From Oligoflexus tunisiensis (lineage in GTDB: Bacteria > Bdellovibrionota_B > Oligoflexia > Oligoflexales > Oligoflexaceae): a DNA stretch of 64,000 bases. A model generated the notes under the pieces. It saw only the letters and a program-made list of their open reading frames with translations. It made no database searches and was not told the DNA's origin. The stretch is taken from positions 4,353,461 through 4,417,460 of the forward strand of contig NZ_BDFO01000001.1 of the NCBI RefSeq assembly GCF_001748245.1. Direction: 5' to 3'. Positions 8,591-17,678 of the stretch are shown here, piece by piece (position 1 is the stretch's first letter; each line of letters opens with the position of its first letter). The position numbers were made by a program, and so were the translations under genes.

Positions 8591-9103
8591 CAAATTACCT
8601 CACAAAACGACGGAGCAAAACAGCGGCATGACCAGGACACCATTCTTATCATGGAAAAAAACAGGCTGCTATTCTTTTGAGGCTTCGTCTTGACGGCCTG
8701 GGACCCGGGACGCTGACAAGCGCCGCAAATACATAGTTGGATCGAAGGCCGACCCCGGCCAACGCCGCGTGCTGTGGAATCCTGCCTCCGAACGGGGTGT
8801 TCAACCGGCTGCGTTGCCGCTCGATTCGGCGCAACCATCCGTGCGGCAGCCGCCTGATGGGTCGCACGCTGAACTGCATGCCATGGATCGCATCCTGCGT
8901 TATCGCCTTGCGCGTCCTATGCCGTCGTCTGTTTTGTTCACAAGGGGATGATTCGCATCGCAAGTGAGGATGTCACAGCTCGGGCGTATCTCTTCACCGA
9001 CGAGCTTTTTGAGTTGGCTCGTGAGCCGAAAATTTTTCTTCAAAGTGCCTGGCACTCTACTTGCTTCATCCAGGAATCGGCAACGCATACCTGGAGGTTT
9101 CCT
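8591..9103. other. intergenic region between divergent thrS and a lipoprotein gene
   Basis: About 510 bases. It must hold the thrS promoter and that of the 9104 gene. A 60-codon plus-strand frame at 8769-8951 (ending RILRYRLARPMPSSVLFTRG) and overlapping minus-strand frames are open, but none has a credible SD or a family I know. No hairpin or riboswitch was recognised. Confidence 0.4.
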
Positions 9104-10186
9104 ATGTCTGCCGGCACAACCCGAACCGCTGCCTTGCTTCTGGCCCTGTTCAGCGCCTGCGGCGCGACCGCTCCCCAGCGGCCGAGTCGCGTCGATACCA
9201 TCGATCGATTTCCTGCTCCAAGATCCTCTGAGATGGAAATCAACGAACGCAAACCTGTGATCGATGAAGTTCAATTTCGTGCATTGATTCATCGTGTGAT
9301 GGAGCCCTACCAGAAACTGGCCGCGCTGCACAACGCAAAGATTGTTCTTCGCATCCCGGTTGATGCCACGGTTTCCAAGGACTGTATGAGCGCCACTGAT
9401 GAAGACACCATACTGCGCTGCTCCTGGCTCTCGGACTTCACCAATGCCGATGCCGGCCGCAGTCGTCAGGAAGAGAATTGGTCCATCGGTGTGGGAGGTG
9501 GGCTCGCCCGTCTTCCGACCATGACACCCGAAGGTTTTACGCTGGTTCTGTGTCATGAAATCGGCCATCTCTTTGGTGGCTTTCCCTTCCTGCGGGAGGG
9601 CTTCACAGGTCTTGCGCTGCCGGTTTCCGTGGATGGACAGGCCGATTATTTCGCGGCTCAGGTGTGCTTGCGCAAAATATGGGCGCAGGATGACAACGCA
9701 AAAAATGCTGAAGGCGTGTTTTACGAACAGATGATTGAACCCCTGGCCGTCACGCAGTGCAACAGCGTCCATGAGGCAAAAGAGGAACGTGAACTCTGCT
9801 ATAAAACGGTGTTTGCCGGCATGTCCTTTATCAAGACTCTCAGCGGGAAGGTTGATCCGGAAGTGATTCCCAGCGTTGGAACTCCGGACATGAACGAGGT
9901 CGGCGTCACCGATAATTACCATCCCTCGCCTCAGTGCCGACTCGACACTTTTCTGGCCGGTGCGCTCTGTCCCACCGTATTGCACGAGAATCAGAATCCC
10001 GCCGCTGTTTACTATGACGAAACACGAATTCCAGGCTATCAGCTGAGCAGTCCGGGCGGTGAGGTGGCCCGCAGCCAGGCGCTGGCCGCCAGCTGTCACG
10101 AGGATTTCTGGCCGGAGGGGGCCCGTCCTCGCTGCTGGTTCAGCCCCGAGCAGACTCAGGAGGGAGGATGGATGAACGAACTCTGA
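9104..10186 (+). CDS. metalloprotease-like lipoprotein (HEIGH motif)
   Basis: 360 residues. A lipoprotein signal (TAALLLALFSAC) puts Cys near residue 19. The zinc-protease motif HEIGH in LVLCHEIGHLFGGFPF lies near residue 150, with several Cys pairs further on. No third ligand is obvious, so the clan is unassigned. GGAGG at 9093-9097, 6 bases before ATG 9104, fixes the start; the frame is open upstream to 8948 but that part is not protein-like. The gene stands alone, 138 bases before the stress-protein cluster. An exported or surface hydrolase is the natural inference. Confidence 0.75.
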   Translation: MSAGTTRTAALLLALFSACGATAPQRPSRVDTIDRFPAPRSSEMEINERKPVIDEVQFRALIHRVMEPYQKLAALHNAKIVLRIPVDATVSKDCMSATDEDTILRCSWLSDFTNADAGRSRQEENWSIGVGGGLARLPTMTPEGFTLVLCHEIGHLFGGFPFLREGFTGLALPVSVDGQADYFAAQVCLRKIWAQDDNAKNAEGVFYEQMIEPLAVTQCNSVHEAKEERELCYKTVFAGMSFIKTLSGKVDPEVIPSVGTPDMNEVGVTDNYHPSPQCRLDTFLAGALCPTVLHENQNPAAVYYDETRIPGYQLSSPGGEVARSQALAASCHEDFWPEGARPRCWFSPEQTQEGGWMNEL

Positions 10187-10324
10187 CGATATGCGGCCAT
10201 TCCGTGTGATTTGACTCAACCGTATCGTCCCATACCACGCTGTCCTGGTAAAAATTCTGAAGAGGCATACGGTCCAAACTTTGCAGTATCTTAAGCAGAG
10301 CTGGGACATAGGGGGGAATTGCGT

Positions 10325-11293
10325 ATGCCCGCATCCATTCAGAATCATGACACCGTGATCGTCGGCGTGAGAAAGGAAGGCACGAGCCCGGATCTCGTGC
10401 AAAAAATTCGTTCCTTTACGCGGAAACCGGACACTCCAATTTGCCTCGTTCACGCTATTGAAGAGAAGTTGAAATTTCCCTCGCTTTATCGGGAAATCCT
10501 CGGCAGTTTCGATATTTCCGAGCTCGGCCGCCAGCTGCCTGAAGCGCATGAGCGCGAAGCTCGCACGCAAATCGAGGCGATGAAAGCCCAGCTGGAGCAT
10601 TCCGAAAATGTCCGCATCCAGGTCGTGCACTCCGAGGACGCTGCATCCAGCCTGATCACCGAGGCTCAGCTCACCCGGGCCGCGATGATTGCCATTGAAA
10701 TTCATGAGCACCTTTATCAGCTCATCCCGCGCGGTCTTTCGGTGGCCTTGAACCTCCTCCAGCATTCCCCCATGCCGGTGCTGATCCTGCGCCAGGGTTC
10801 GCCCAATCGCTTCGATAAGAAGGAGCAGCTCGTCCTCCTGGCCGATGATCTGTCCGCCTCGTCCCTCGCGGCGGTGCGCAAAGCCATGACCCTCGCGGTG
10901 CAGTGGGGTCATACCCGGGTGATTCACCTGCATGTGATCGAACAGAATATGCACGGGGTTCTTTCCGAGCTGGCTGATATCAGCAGGAAAGTCAATGTCG
11001 GTCCGATGGGAACGCCTGAGCTGATCGAATACCTCGAACACAATATGGATAACGCTCTGCACCGCCGCACCCAGGAGTATCAGGAGGCCTTGAAAGAGGC
11101 CGGTTGCACCTATGAAACCATCGTCCAGGTGGGTCATGTGGCGAACCGGGTGACGGCCATGATTCGCGAGAAAAAACCTGACCTGATCGTATTTGGGCGA
11201 CGGCAACGCCTGCATCATGGGCCTTTGGGTTTCGGCCGGGTGCCGTTTGCCGCCATGCTTGCCAACTCCGACGCTGTTCTGATCGTCCCTTGA
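10325..11293 (+). CDS. universal stress protein, two Usp domains
   Basis: 322 residues with two tandem Usp folds (about 7-155 and 165-322). Each opens with a beta strand of the VIVGV or LVLLADD type and ends with a VLILR or VLIVP strand. The second-domain loop (GRRQRLHHGPLGFGR) departs from the ATP-binding pattern G-2x-G-9x-G(S/T), so it is probably not an ATP-binding Usp. A GGGGGG SD and ATG 10325 are preferred to a TTG at 10319. A TTGACT at 10211-10216 could be a -35 element, but I see no clear -10. First gene of a Usp/receiver cluster. Confidence 0.85.
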   Translation: MPASIQNHDTVIVGVRKEGTSPDLVQKIRSFTRKPDTPICLVHAIEEKLKFPSLYREILGSFDISELGRQLPEAHEREARTQIEAMKAQLEHSENVRIQVVHSEDAASSLITEAQLTRAAMIAIEIHEHLYQLIPRGLSVALNLLQHSPMPVLILRQGSPNRFDKKEQLVLLADDLSASSLAAVRKAMTLAVQWGHTRVIHLHVIEQNMHGVLSELADISRKVNVGPMGTPELIEYLEHNMDNALHRRTQEYQEALKEAGCTYETIVQVGHVANRVTAMIREKKPDLIVFGRRQRLHHGPLGFGRVPFAAMLANSDAVLIVP

Positions 11294-11339
11294 ATGACGG
11301 GGGCGAACCCTTATCCTCAAGACCTGAAAGGGAGCGCTT

Positions 11340-12197
11340 ATGAAGATCGTTGTAGGAGTTGATAACCTGCCGCAAGGCGACCTTGTTCTCAAGGTGATCC
11401 ATGATCTGAATTTCGCCAAGGTCCAGCTGAACCTGGTCAATGTCGTCGAGGTTTGGCTGGATCAGGGCACGACGCCTTATGGCTTTGGCGCAGCACCCTA
11501 TAACCTCGAAGACTACTTTCAAAAGGTGGAGGAGGAAGCCCGCCGCTCGCTCAAATTGCTGAAGGACAGTGCCGAACGGCAATCCGTCAAGGAATGTCAG
11601 ACCCAGCTGCTCTACGGCAATATCAGCAATCAGCTGATGGACTATGCGGACGCTGTGGGCGCGGACCTCATGGCGGTGGGTTCCTACGGCAAAAGCCCGC
11701 TCGAAGGCATTCTGGTCGGCAGCGTGGGCCGCAAGGCGGTGATCAATTCGAAACGCAGTGTGCTGATCGCCAAGGATACCTGGCGCGGCCGCTCCGGTTT
11801 ATCGGTGGTCCTGGCGAGCGATCATTCCCCTTACGCCAATCAATGGATCGAACGCTTCATCCAATGGGCTCCGCAGGGCATTCAACATCTGACTCTGGTC
11901 ACCGTGCTGCCCGAGGTCATGTATCAAACCGATATCGGCCCCTGGATCCGTGAAGGTCTGAATACGGCTAATGCCAGGACCGCCCACAAGTTGAAAAGCG
12001 TGTGCACGGAGATTCAAACCCGCGTGGAAGTCGGCAACGTTTCGGAAACCCTGGCGCGCGTGATGCAGGCCACGCAATCGGATCTTTTGATCCTCGGCTC
12101 GCAGGGCCATGGTTTTATGGAACGGATCGCCCTGGGCAGCACCTCGCTCGAACAGGCGGTGAAACAGCCCTACTCCGTGCTGGTGGTGCGCGCCTGA
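11340..12197 (+). CDS. universal stress protein, two ATP-binding-type Usp domains
   Basis: 285 residues in two Usp domains. Both carry the complete nucleotide loop: GSYGKSPLEGILVGS in the first and GSQGHGFMERIALGS in the second (G-2x-G-9x-GS). It is therefore likely to bind ATP, unlike its two neighbours. It lies 46 bases downstream of the previous usp gene with AAAGGGAG before the ATG, so co-transcription is likely. The role in stress survival is by family only. Confidence 0.88.
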   Translation: MKIVVGVDNLPQGDLVLKVIHDLNFAKVQLNLVNVVEVWLDQGTTPYGFGAAPYNLEDYFQKVEEEARRSLKLLKDSAERQSVKECQTQLLYGNISNQLMDYADAVGADLMAVGSYGKSPLEGILVGSVGRKAVINSKRSVLIAKDTWRGRSGLSVVLASDHSPYANQWIERFIQWAPQGIQHLTLVTVLPEVMYQTDIGPWIREGLNTANARTAHKLKSVCTEIQTRVEVGNVSETLARVMQATQSDLLILGSQGHGFMERIALGSTSLEQAVKQPYSVLVVRA

Positions 12198-12271
12198 ATC
12201 GCAACGGCCCAGAATAGTCTTGCGCTGGTGGATAATATCCGGGATGATTCACCCATCGAGGCTGCGAAGCT

Positions 12272-12290
12272 CCGGGTCGAGGCGACCCGG
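12272..12290. other. GC-rich hairpin upstream of the receiver gene
   Basis: CCGGGTCG-AGG-CGACCCGG is a perfect 8-bp stem with a 3-base loop in the 138-base gap after the second usp gene. No T-run follows. It may be a processing or pausing hairpin, or the 5' leader of the receiver gene. Confidence 0.4.
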
Positions 12291-12334
12291 TCGGGGCATG
12301 CGCTTTACCGTCAACCCTCCTCTCGAAAAGCTCG

Positions 12335-12766
12335 ATGATGAATGAAATTCTGAAGGATAAGGAAGGCACGGATCAAGACCTGCCCTTCCCTGGCGTCAAA
12401 GCTCTGGTTTGCGATGATGATGAGTTGAATCAAAAGATCATGGGACGACTGCTCGCCCGCTACGGGGTCGAGACGGATATGGCCGCCAATGGGCGCGAAG
12501 GTCTGGACGCCATGGCCAGTCATTCGTATGATATCGTCTTTATCGATTTGAATATGCCCGTTCTCGATGGTCGGCAGATGGCGCTCGCGGTGCGCGGAAG
12601 CGAGGACCCGCGTGTGGCCGAAACCCCTCTGGTGGCTGTGACGGGGGCCGCGCATTACTTTCAGGAACGACCTCTGGCTGAAACCGGCTTTGATGATTAC
12701 ATCGTGAAACCCATCACGCCGCAGCTCGTTCTGCAGTCCTTGAAACGCGCTCTGCCCCAAGCCTGA
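12335..12766 (+). CDS. stand-alone response-regulator receiver
   Basis: 143 residues, a single receiver domain with no output domain. The acidic pocket is VCDDDE, the phospho-acceptor lies in FIDLNMPVLDG, Thr in VAVTGA, and the Lys in DDYIVKPI. It probably acts as a phosphate shuttle or an output by protein contact. No kinase gene is adjacent; the nearest HPt-bearing kinases are at 23.3 and 29.4 kb. Setting between usp genes suggests a stress link. The SD before ATG ATG at 12335-12340 is weak. Confidence 0.9.
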   Translation: MMNEILKDKEGTDQDLPFPGVKALVCDDDELNQKIMGRLLARYGVETDMAANGREGLDAMASHSYDIVFIDLNMPVLDGRQMALAVRGSEDPRVAETPLVAVTGAAHYFQERPLAETGFDDYIVKPITPQLVLQSLKRALPQA

Positions 12767-12938
12767 TGACGCCGCTGGGGCTGCTCCCCCATTCATGTCC
12801 GCTTTTTGTGTCTTTTACCACTGCCTTTCGCTATAATCCGCGCAGAGAATTACACCCAACGGTCGCCTTTTCAGCTTGTTTCAAGCTTTTCCCATTCAGG
12901 CTCTTTTCTTGCAAAACCAAAGCGAATGGAGGTCCATA

Positions 12939-14024
12939 ATGAAAATATGGAAGGCACAAAAAAAACCCATCGTGGTTGGGATGCGTATTGACGACCATGA
13001 GAATCTGCTCCTGCAGAGTTCCATGGCGCTGGCGAAAAAATTACAGTCCCGTGTGGAACTGGTGCACTGCTTTGAGTCCGCCATCGCCTGGTCCAGTGCC
13101 GGTGAAATCCTCCCGAATCCCACCAGCCAGGCGACGCCTCAGGCCAACCCCTGGAGCAAGGAGCGGGCCCGTAGCATTCTGAAGGCACTGGCCCATGCCA
13201 CAAGCGAGGACGTCGACGTTCATGTGCACATCGAACGCGGGGATCCAGCGGAAAACCTCGGGCGTATCGCCAAGGACGTGTCATCAGGGTTGATCATCTG
13301 CGGCATCCGCGAGCAGGATGAGGCCCGCGCTTTCAAAGGGTTGTCCACCGCGCTCTCGCTGGCTTTTTATGCACCGGTTCCGGTGCTGATTCTGCCAGCC
13401 AACACCGCCATTGATTTTCAAGAGCCGCTGAACATTCTGATCGCCGACAGTCTCGGCGGTGAAGGCTGGCATGTTCTCGAAAGCGGCCTCCAGCTCGCCC
13501 GCACCCTGGACTGTGAAGCGGTCTATCATACGCACGTACTGAAAGCGAATGCGATGGATATCGAGCAGACTCTCCGCGATATGGCGGAAAGCGCCAAACA
13601 GGGGCGTATGTCGCGCGAGATCCGTTTGACTCCTGACTTATTGCAAAAAACGCTTTTGCAGAAAATAAATGAGGAACTGTTTTATCGCTTTCACAACACC
13701 AGCTCCTGCAAGGATCTCCTGCGGCGCTATCATCCCATCGCCGCTCTGGGCGATATCGACAGCGAATTCAACCGCATGATGGAGAACAGCGGCATCCGGC
13801 TTGTGATCATGGGGCGTCATCAGTTTTTTGCCAATCGCCGTCTGACTCTGGATCACATTCCCTATCAGGCTCTCATGCAGAATAGGGCAGGACTTCTGGT
13901 GATTCCGAGCTTTGAGGAATCCCGTAATCGTCTGCAGGATAATGAGTGGGAAGCGCGCACCAACGCCGACAAGGAATTGAGCGATATCCCACAAGCCTGC
14001 GAGGCTTATCCAGATAACTTATGA
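12939..14024 (+). CDS. universal stress protein, two degenerate Usp domains
   Basis: 361 residues. The N-terminal Usp domain runs from KPIVVGMRID to VPVLILPA, and the second ends RAGLLVIPSFEE. Neither has the glycine-rich ATP loop. An extra helical insert with two Leu/Gln stretches (about 205-265) separates the halves, and the C-terminal tail is charged. GGAGG at 12928-12932 lies 6 bases before ATG 12939. It resembles the first usp gene of the cluster in layout more than the second. Confidence 0.8.
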   Translation: MKIWKAQKKPIVVGMRIDDHENLLLQSSMALAKKLQSRVELVHCFESAIAWSSAGEILPNPTSQATPQANPWSKERARSILKALAHATSEDVDVHVHIERGDPAENLGRIAKDVSSGLIICGIREQDEARAFKGLSTALSLAFYAPVPVLILPANTAIDFQEPLNILIADSLGGEGWHVLESGLQLARTLDCEAVYHTHVLKANAMDIEQTLRDMAESAKQGRMSREIRLTPDLLQKTLLQKINEELFYRFHNTSSCKDLLRRYHPIAALGDIDSEFNRMMENSGIRLVIMGRHQFFANRRLTLDHIPYQALMQNRAGLLVIPSFEESRNRLQDNEWEARTNADKELSDIPQACEAYPDNL

Positions 14025-14114
14025 AAATAATTCAGGACGAAGTGGCTGGTATGTTTTTTGTTATGCATTCACATAGGTGCGGATCGCCAAGCCCCTTAAC
14101 CCTGGAGAATGATC

Positions 14115-14402
14115 ATGAACGAAAGGCAAACCTGTGAGCACTGTAGGGAACAGATTCACTGTCGCAACCTTTATGTGGCCCTGAGAATTCTCGAGGAGGA
14201 ACTCCGCTTCGTGGATCGCATCGATCTTTGGCGCGAATTCAGCAGACTCAAAGAGGATATCAGGGCTGCCGGTTACGGCTATCCCGACGGCATCGATACC
14301 TGCACGATAGCAGACAGCCCCCACAAGGCGCGGGCTCTGGTCGAGCGCGCGGAGCGAATCCTGCGTGAGGTCCGTCACACGGTTTCAATAAGCCCAGCGT
14401 AA
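14115..14402 (+). CDS. small protein of unknown function
   Basis: 95 residues. It begins with a Cys pair (CEHCREQIHC, possible zinc knuckle) and continues as charged helices (RILEEELRFVDRIDLWREF). GGAG at 14104-14107 is 7 bases before ATG 14115; a further ATG lies at 14109. The last 18 bases overlap the convergent membrane-protein gene. It follows the usp cluster on the same strand after 90 bases. No family recognised. Confidence 0.55.
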   Translation: MNERQTCEHCREQIHCRNLYVALRILEEELRFVDRIDLWREFSRLKEDIRAAGYGYPDGIDTCTIADSPHKARALVERAERILREVRHTVSISPA

Positions 14403-15554
14403 GATCCCATACTGCCAGGTCACCACCAGATTCAAAAGTCCATAAAGCGCCAGCAGGGGCCAACCGGCCCAGCGTGGCAGCCGTTCCCAGGCATCGCCCA
14501 GGACGAAAAGCAGAGGAAAGAGGACGGCCCCAAAGCGAAAGGCGTCGACCAGCTCACCCTGCAGCGGCATGATCGCAAGGCTGAGAAAGCAGTACAAGGC
14601 TTCCGCAAAACGGCCGCGACGGAAGAGCAGCAGCGTTCCCGCCAGCCACAGCCCATAGAAGAGATGATGCAGAAGGCTCCCCACGCGAAGGTTTTGAATG
14701 GGATTGGCCAGTAAAAATGTTTTGAAATAGGTGCTGATGCCGTCGGCGATGAACCAATGACTCTGATGCGCGCCCATCGCCGGAAACCAGCCGCGACCTT
14801 CCCAAAAATGGAGGAGAGGCGCCAGCCCCCACAAAAGTCCGCTGATCACCCCCATGCCCACAAAAATTCCCAGACGCTGCAGCGGTTTTTTTTCCTGCGC
14901 CATGAGCATGCCCCCAAAGGCCAGAGCCATCGCCAGGAAAACACCCTGATGCCGGGTCAAAGCCGCAAGACCAGCCCAGATCGCAGCCAGCCACCACTTT
15001 TTTTGATGAAGCGCGGTAAAGCCGAGCACGGAAAGCAGCAAAAATAAACTTTCCGTGTGAAAGGAATGAAAAATATAGGAGGCTGGACTCCAGAGAAAAA
15101 ACAAAAGTCCGCCCCAGGTGAGCCAGCTTTCAGGCCGGGGGCCGCGACGGGCCACCAGCAGGGTCAGGCTCAAAGCGAAACACACAACGGAGAGCAGGGT
15201 TCCGACCGCGAGTGTCGCCGTGACGCCACTCAAACCAAAAAGTGTGGTGAGTCCCCGGGCCATATAAGGGAACAGCGGAGGAAACGCCGCGCTTGCCGCG
15301 TCATAACCCTGCGTCGCAATCCGCAGATACCAGCCCGCGTCCCAATGCTGCAAAAGTGCACTCCAGCTTGTGTCCGAGCGTTGCAGGACGACCAACCACA
15401 GCAGGACATGGACCACGCCCACAACAAGGGCGAGACCCATGCACTGGGACAGCGAGGGACGCGCTGCGGCACTATGGAATAGAGCAGGGTTTCGATAGTC
15501 GAGGCCTTGGAACTTCGCTATGATCTTCCCATGCACCCTAGGCTGATGAGGCAT
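14385..15554 (-). CDS. GT-C fold membrane glycosyltransferase, PIG-V-like
   Basis: 389 residues with about 9-10 hydrophobic segments. The first lumenal loop has HWDAGWYLRIATQGYD followed by FPPLFPYMARG, and further on LTRHQG. This is the layout of the PIG-V/mannosyltransferase group, whose acidic loop binds a polyprenyl-phosphate sugar. It probably adds a sugar to a lipid or exported glycan at the membrane. AAGGGG about 10 bases upstream supports the start at 15554, only 4 bases from the divergent next gene; a Met at 15440 is the fallback. Confidence 0.7.
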   Translation of the reverse strand: MPHQPRVHGKIIAKFQGLDYRNPALFHSAAARPSLSQCMGLALVVGVVHVLLWLVVLQRSDTSWSALLQHWDAGWYLRIATQGYDAASAAFPPLFPYMARGLTTLFGLSGVTATLAVGTLLSVVCFALSLTLLVARRGPRPESWLTWGGLLFFLWSPASYIFHSFHTESLFLLLSVLGFTALHQKKWWLAAIWAGLAALTRHQGVFLAMALAFGGMLMAQEKKPLQRLGIFVGMGVISGLLWGLAPLLHFWEGRGWFPAMGAHQSHWFIADGISTYFKTFLLANPIQNLRVGSLLHHLFYGLWLAGTLLLFRRGRFAEALYCFLSLAIMPLQGELVDAFRFGAVLFPLLFVLGDAWERLPRWAGWPLLALYGLLNLVVTWQYGILRWAY

Positions 15555-15558
15555 ATAG

Positions 15559-16659
15559 ATGATTCCCCTTTTTGATTACCAGCGCCAGTGGCGTGAACGG
15601 CAGTCTGAGATTATGGATACGATACAGCGTGTTTTAAACTCCGGCCAGTTGATTTTAGGCGCCGAGGGGCGTGCCTTTGAGGGTGCGATGGCGAATCTGA
15701 TCGGAATGGATCACGCGGTGGGTGTCAACTCAGGAACCGATGCGCTGGTGCTCGCGCTGCGGGTTCTGGGGGTGAAGCCGGGTGATGGCGTGATCACGGT
15801 GCCCAATACCGCCGTGCCCACAGCAGCCGCCATTCGGCTCTGCGGCGCGCGGCCGGTGTTCGTCGATGTCGAACCCGACACTCTGCTGATGGATGTCGAA
15901 CAGCTCAAAAAATTGAATACGCAAGGCTGCAAGGCCATCATCCCGGTGCATCTGCATGGGTTGATGGTGGATATGGATCCCCTGCTGGCCTTTGCCCGGG
16001 CCCGCGGCCTGGCTGTGATCGAGGACTGTGCGCAGGCGCTGGGCTCTTTTTATAAGGGGCGGCCCGCCGGCTCCTTTGGAGCGATTTCCTGCTTCTCCTT
16101 TTATCCGACGAAAAATCTCGGCGCGTATGGTGACGGCGGCCTGTGCACCACCCGCGATGCTGGTCTGGCCAAGGCTTTGCGGCAGCAAAGAATGTATGGC
16201 TTTGATGAAACACCAATTGCTCAGGTGGATGGATTGAACAGTCGGCTGGATGAATTGCAGGCCGGCATCCTGAATCTGAAACTCAAATACTTCGACGCCG
16301 ATATGCAAAAGCGCCAAAGTCTGGCGCAGCGTTATCTGGAAAAACTGGATGGGCGGCGCCTGCAGCTGCCCACAAGGCCGGCGGGTCGCACTCACTCCTG
16401 GCATATATTCGCCGTGCGCAGTCCCTTCCGTCAGGAGCTCAAGGAAAAGCTTGCCGCCCGCGACATCATCACGGGCGTGCACTATGCCACGCCTCTGCAT
16501 CGGATGCCGGCTTATCAGGACCTCGGCTACGAGGCCGGGGACCTGCCCGTGGCGGAAAAGGCGGCGGCGGAACTCCTCTCGCTTCCTCTGTTTCCTGAGT
16601 TCACGCATGAGGAACAGGACAAGGTCATCGACACCCTGCACGAGGCACTGCCGCGATGA
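15559..16659 (+). CDS. DegT/DnrJ/EryC1/StrS-family sugar aminotransferase
   Basis: 366 residues. A PLP-dependent enzyme that transaminates nucleotide-linked keto-sugars. SGTDALVLALR holds the phosphate-binding site, VIEDCAQALGS the Asp that contacts the pyridine nitrogen, and SFYPTKNLGAYGDGG the Schiff-base Lys. It heads a tight four-gene run with a GT2, an epimerase and a methyltransferase, so it likely supplies an amino sugar for a surface glycan. It overlaps the GT2 start by 4 bases (ATGA). Confidence 0.92.
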   Translation: MIPLFDYQRQWRERQSEIMDTIQRVLNSGQLILGAEGRAFEGAMANLIGMDHAVGVNSGTDALVLALRVLGVKPGDGVITVPNTAVPTAAAIRLCGARPVFVDVEPDTLLMDVEQLKKLNTQGCKAIIPVHLHGLMVDMDPLLAFARARGLAVIEDCAQALGSFYKGRPAGSFGAISCFSFYPTKNLGAYGDGGLCTTRDAGLAKALRQQRMYGFDETPIAQVDGLNSRLDELQAGILNLKLKYFDADMQKRQSLAQRYLEKLDGRRLQLPTRPAGRTHSWHIFAVRSPFRQELKEKLAARDIITGVHYATPLHRMPAYQDLGYEAGDLPVAEKAAAELLSLPLFPEFTHEEQDKVIDTLHEALPR

Positions 16660-17678
16660 ATGCACCGGAACTCTCGTTTGTCATTCCTGTTTACAACGGC
16701 GCGGCCACCATCGGCTTTGTCGTGCAGGACATTCTGCGTCTTTTTCAATTTTTGACCTTCGAAATCATCCTGGTCAATGACGGTTCGCGCGATCAGACGG
16801 AAGCGGTCTGCCGGCAGCTGGTCGAAGCGCATCCGCAGCACGTGACCTTTCTGCAGCTCTCGCGCAACTTCAGCGAGCATAATGCGGTCCTGGCCGGTCT
16901 GAATCAAAGCCGTGGCGCCTATGTCGCCGTGCTGGATGATGACGGGCAGAATCCGCCCGCGGAAATCATTCGCATGTACGAAGCCATCAAAACGGGCAAC
17001 TTCGATACGGTCTATGGTTTTTACAGGGAAAAGCAGCATCACTGGTTTCGCAACCTCGGCAGCCGTTTCAATGATGCGGTGGCCACGGTCATGCTGAAAA
17101 AGCCCAAGCATCTTTATCTGTCGAGCTTCAAGGTCATGAATCGCTTTACCGTGGATCAGGTCATCACCTACCGGGGCGCGTTTCCCTATATCGATGGCCT
17201 GATCTTTCGCACGACGCAAAATATCGCGCAGATTCCCGTCGAGCACAGAAAGCGCGATCAGGGTGCGTCCGGCTATACCTTGAAAAAACTGGTCAAGCTC
17301 TGGCTGAACATGTTCCTGAATTTCTCGATCAGCCCGCTGCGCCTGGCAGCCATGATTGGTCTTTTCACCGCGGCCGCGAGTGTGCCGCTGATGATTCTGA
17401 TCATCATCGACAAGATCATGAATCCCTCGCTGACCATGGGCGTGCCCACCATACTGGTGGCGATGACGTTTTTTTCCGGGATTCAGCTCTTGATTATCGG
17501 GCTCGTCGGTGAATATCTGGGCCGCATGTTTCTCGATCATTCCGGCACGCCTCAGTATATCGTTCGCTATGCCTATGGCCGGGAGCAGCCGGAACCGGGT
17601 CCGATGCCCCGCGTTCCGCAGGCCAAACGCCTGACCCCGCCCCCTTTGCGAGAGGAGCCTTTCCATGTCAACGTTTAA
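16656..17678 (+). CDS. polyprenyl-phosphate glycosyltransferase, GT2 (DPM/GtrB/ArnC-like)
   Basis: 340 residues. The N-terminal GT-A domain reads FVIPVYNGA, VNDGSRDQT and VLDDDGQNPP, the nucleotide-sugar and metal sites of GT2. Two hydrophobic segments follow at about 225-250 and 260-290, as in GtrB and ArnC. These enzymes move a sugar from a nucleotide to undecaprenyl phosphate on the cytoplasmic face. The product could feed the GT-C protein encoded just upstream on the other strand. The start overlaps the aminotransferase stop; the C-terminus overlaps the epimerase start by 14 bases. Confidence 0.9.
   Translation: MNAPELSFVIPVYNGAATIGFVVQDILRLFQFLTFEIILVNDGSRDQTEAVCRQLVEAHPQHVTFLQLSRNFSEHNAVLAGLNQSRGAYVAVLDDDGQNPPAEIIRMYEAIKTGNFDTVYGFYREKQHHWFRNLGSRFNDAVATVMLKKPKHLYLSSFKVMNRFTVDQVITYRGAFPYIDGLIFRTTQNIAQIPVEHRKRDQGASGYTLKKLVKLWLNMFLNFSISPLRLAAMIGLFTAAASVPLMILIIIDKIMNPSLTMGVPTILVAMTFFSGIQLLIIGLVGEYLGRMFLDHSGTPQYIVRYAYGREQPEPGPMPRVPQAKRLTPPPLREEPFHVNV

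Noticed and set aside
6965..8680. 571-codon plus-strand frame
   Set aside because: It is the mirror of thrS, whose motifs are certain. Long antisense frames are expected at this G+C content.
8649..8963. 104-codon minus-strand frame upstream of thrS
   Set aside because: Arg-rich translation with no SD. Not a TGS domain in any frame.
8900..11440. 846-codon open frame on the minus strand
   Set aside because: It lies antisense to the lipoprotein and first usp gene, which have SDs, signal or Usp folds and normal composition. The frame has no SD-led start and no recognisable domain.
12335..12766. chemotaxis CheY assignment for the lone receiver
   Set aside because: No che or flagellar genes are in the window; receiver motifs alone do not show CheY function.
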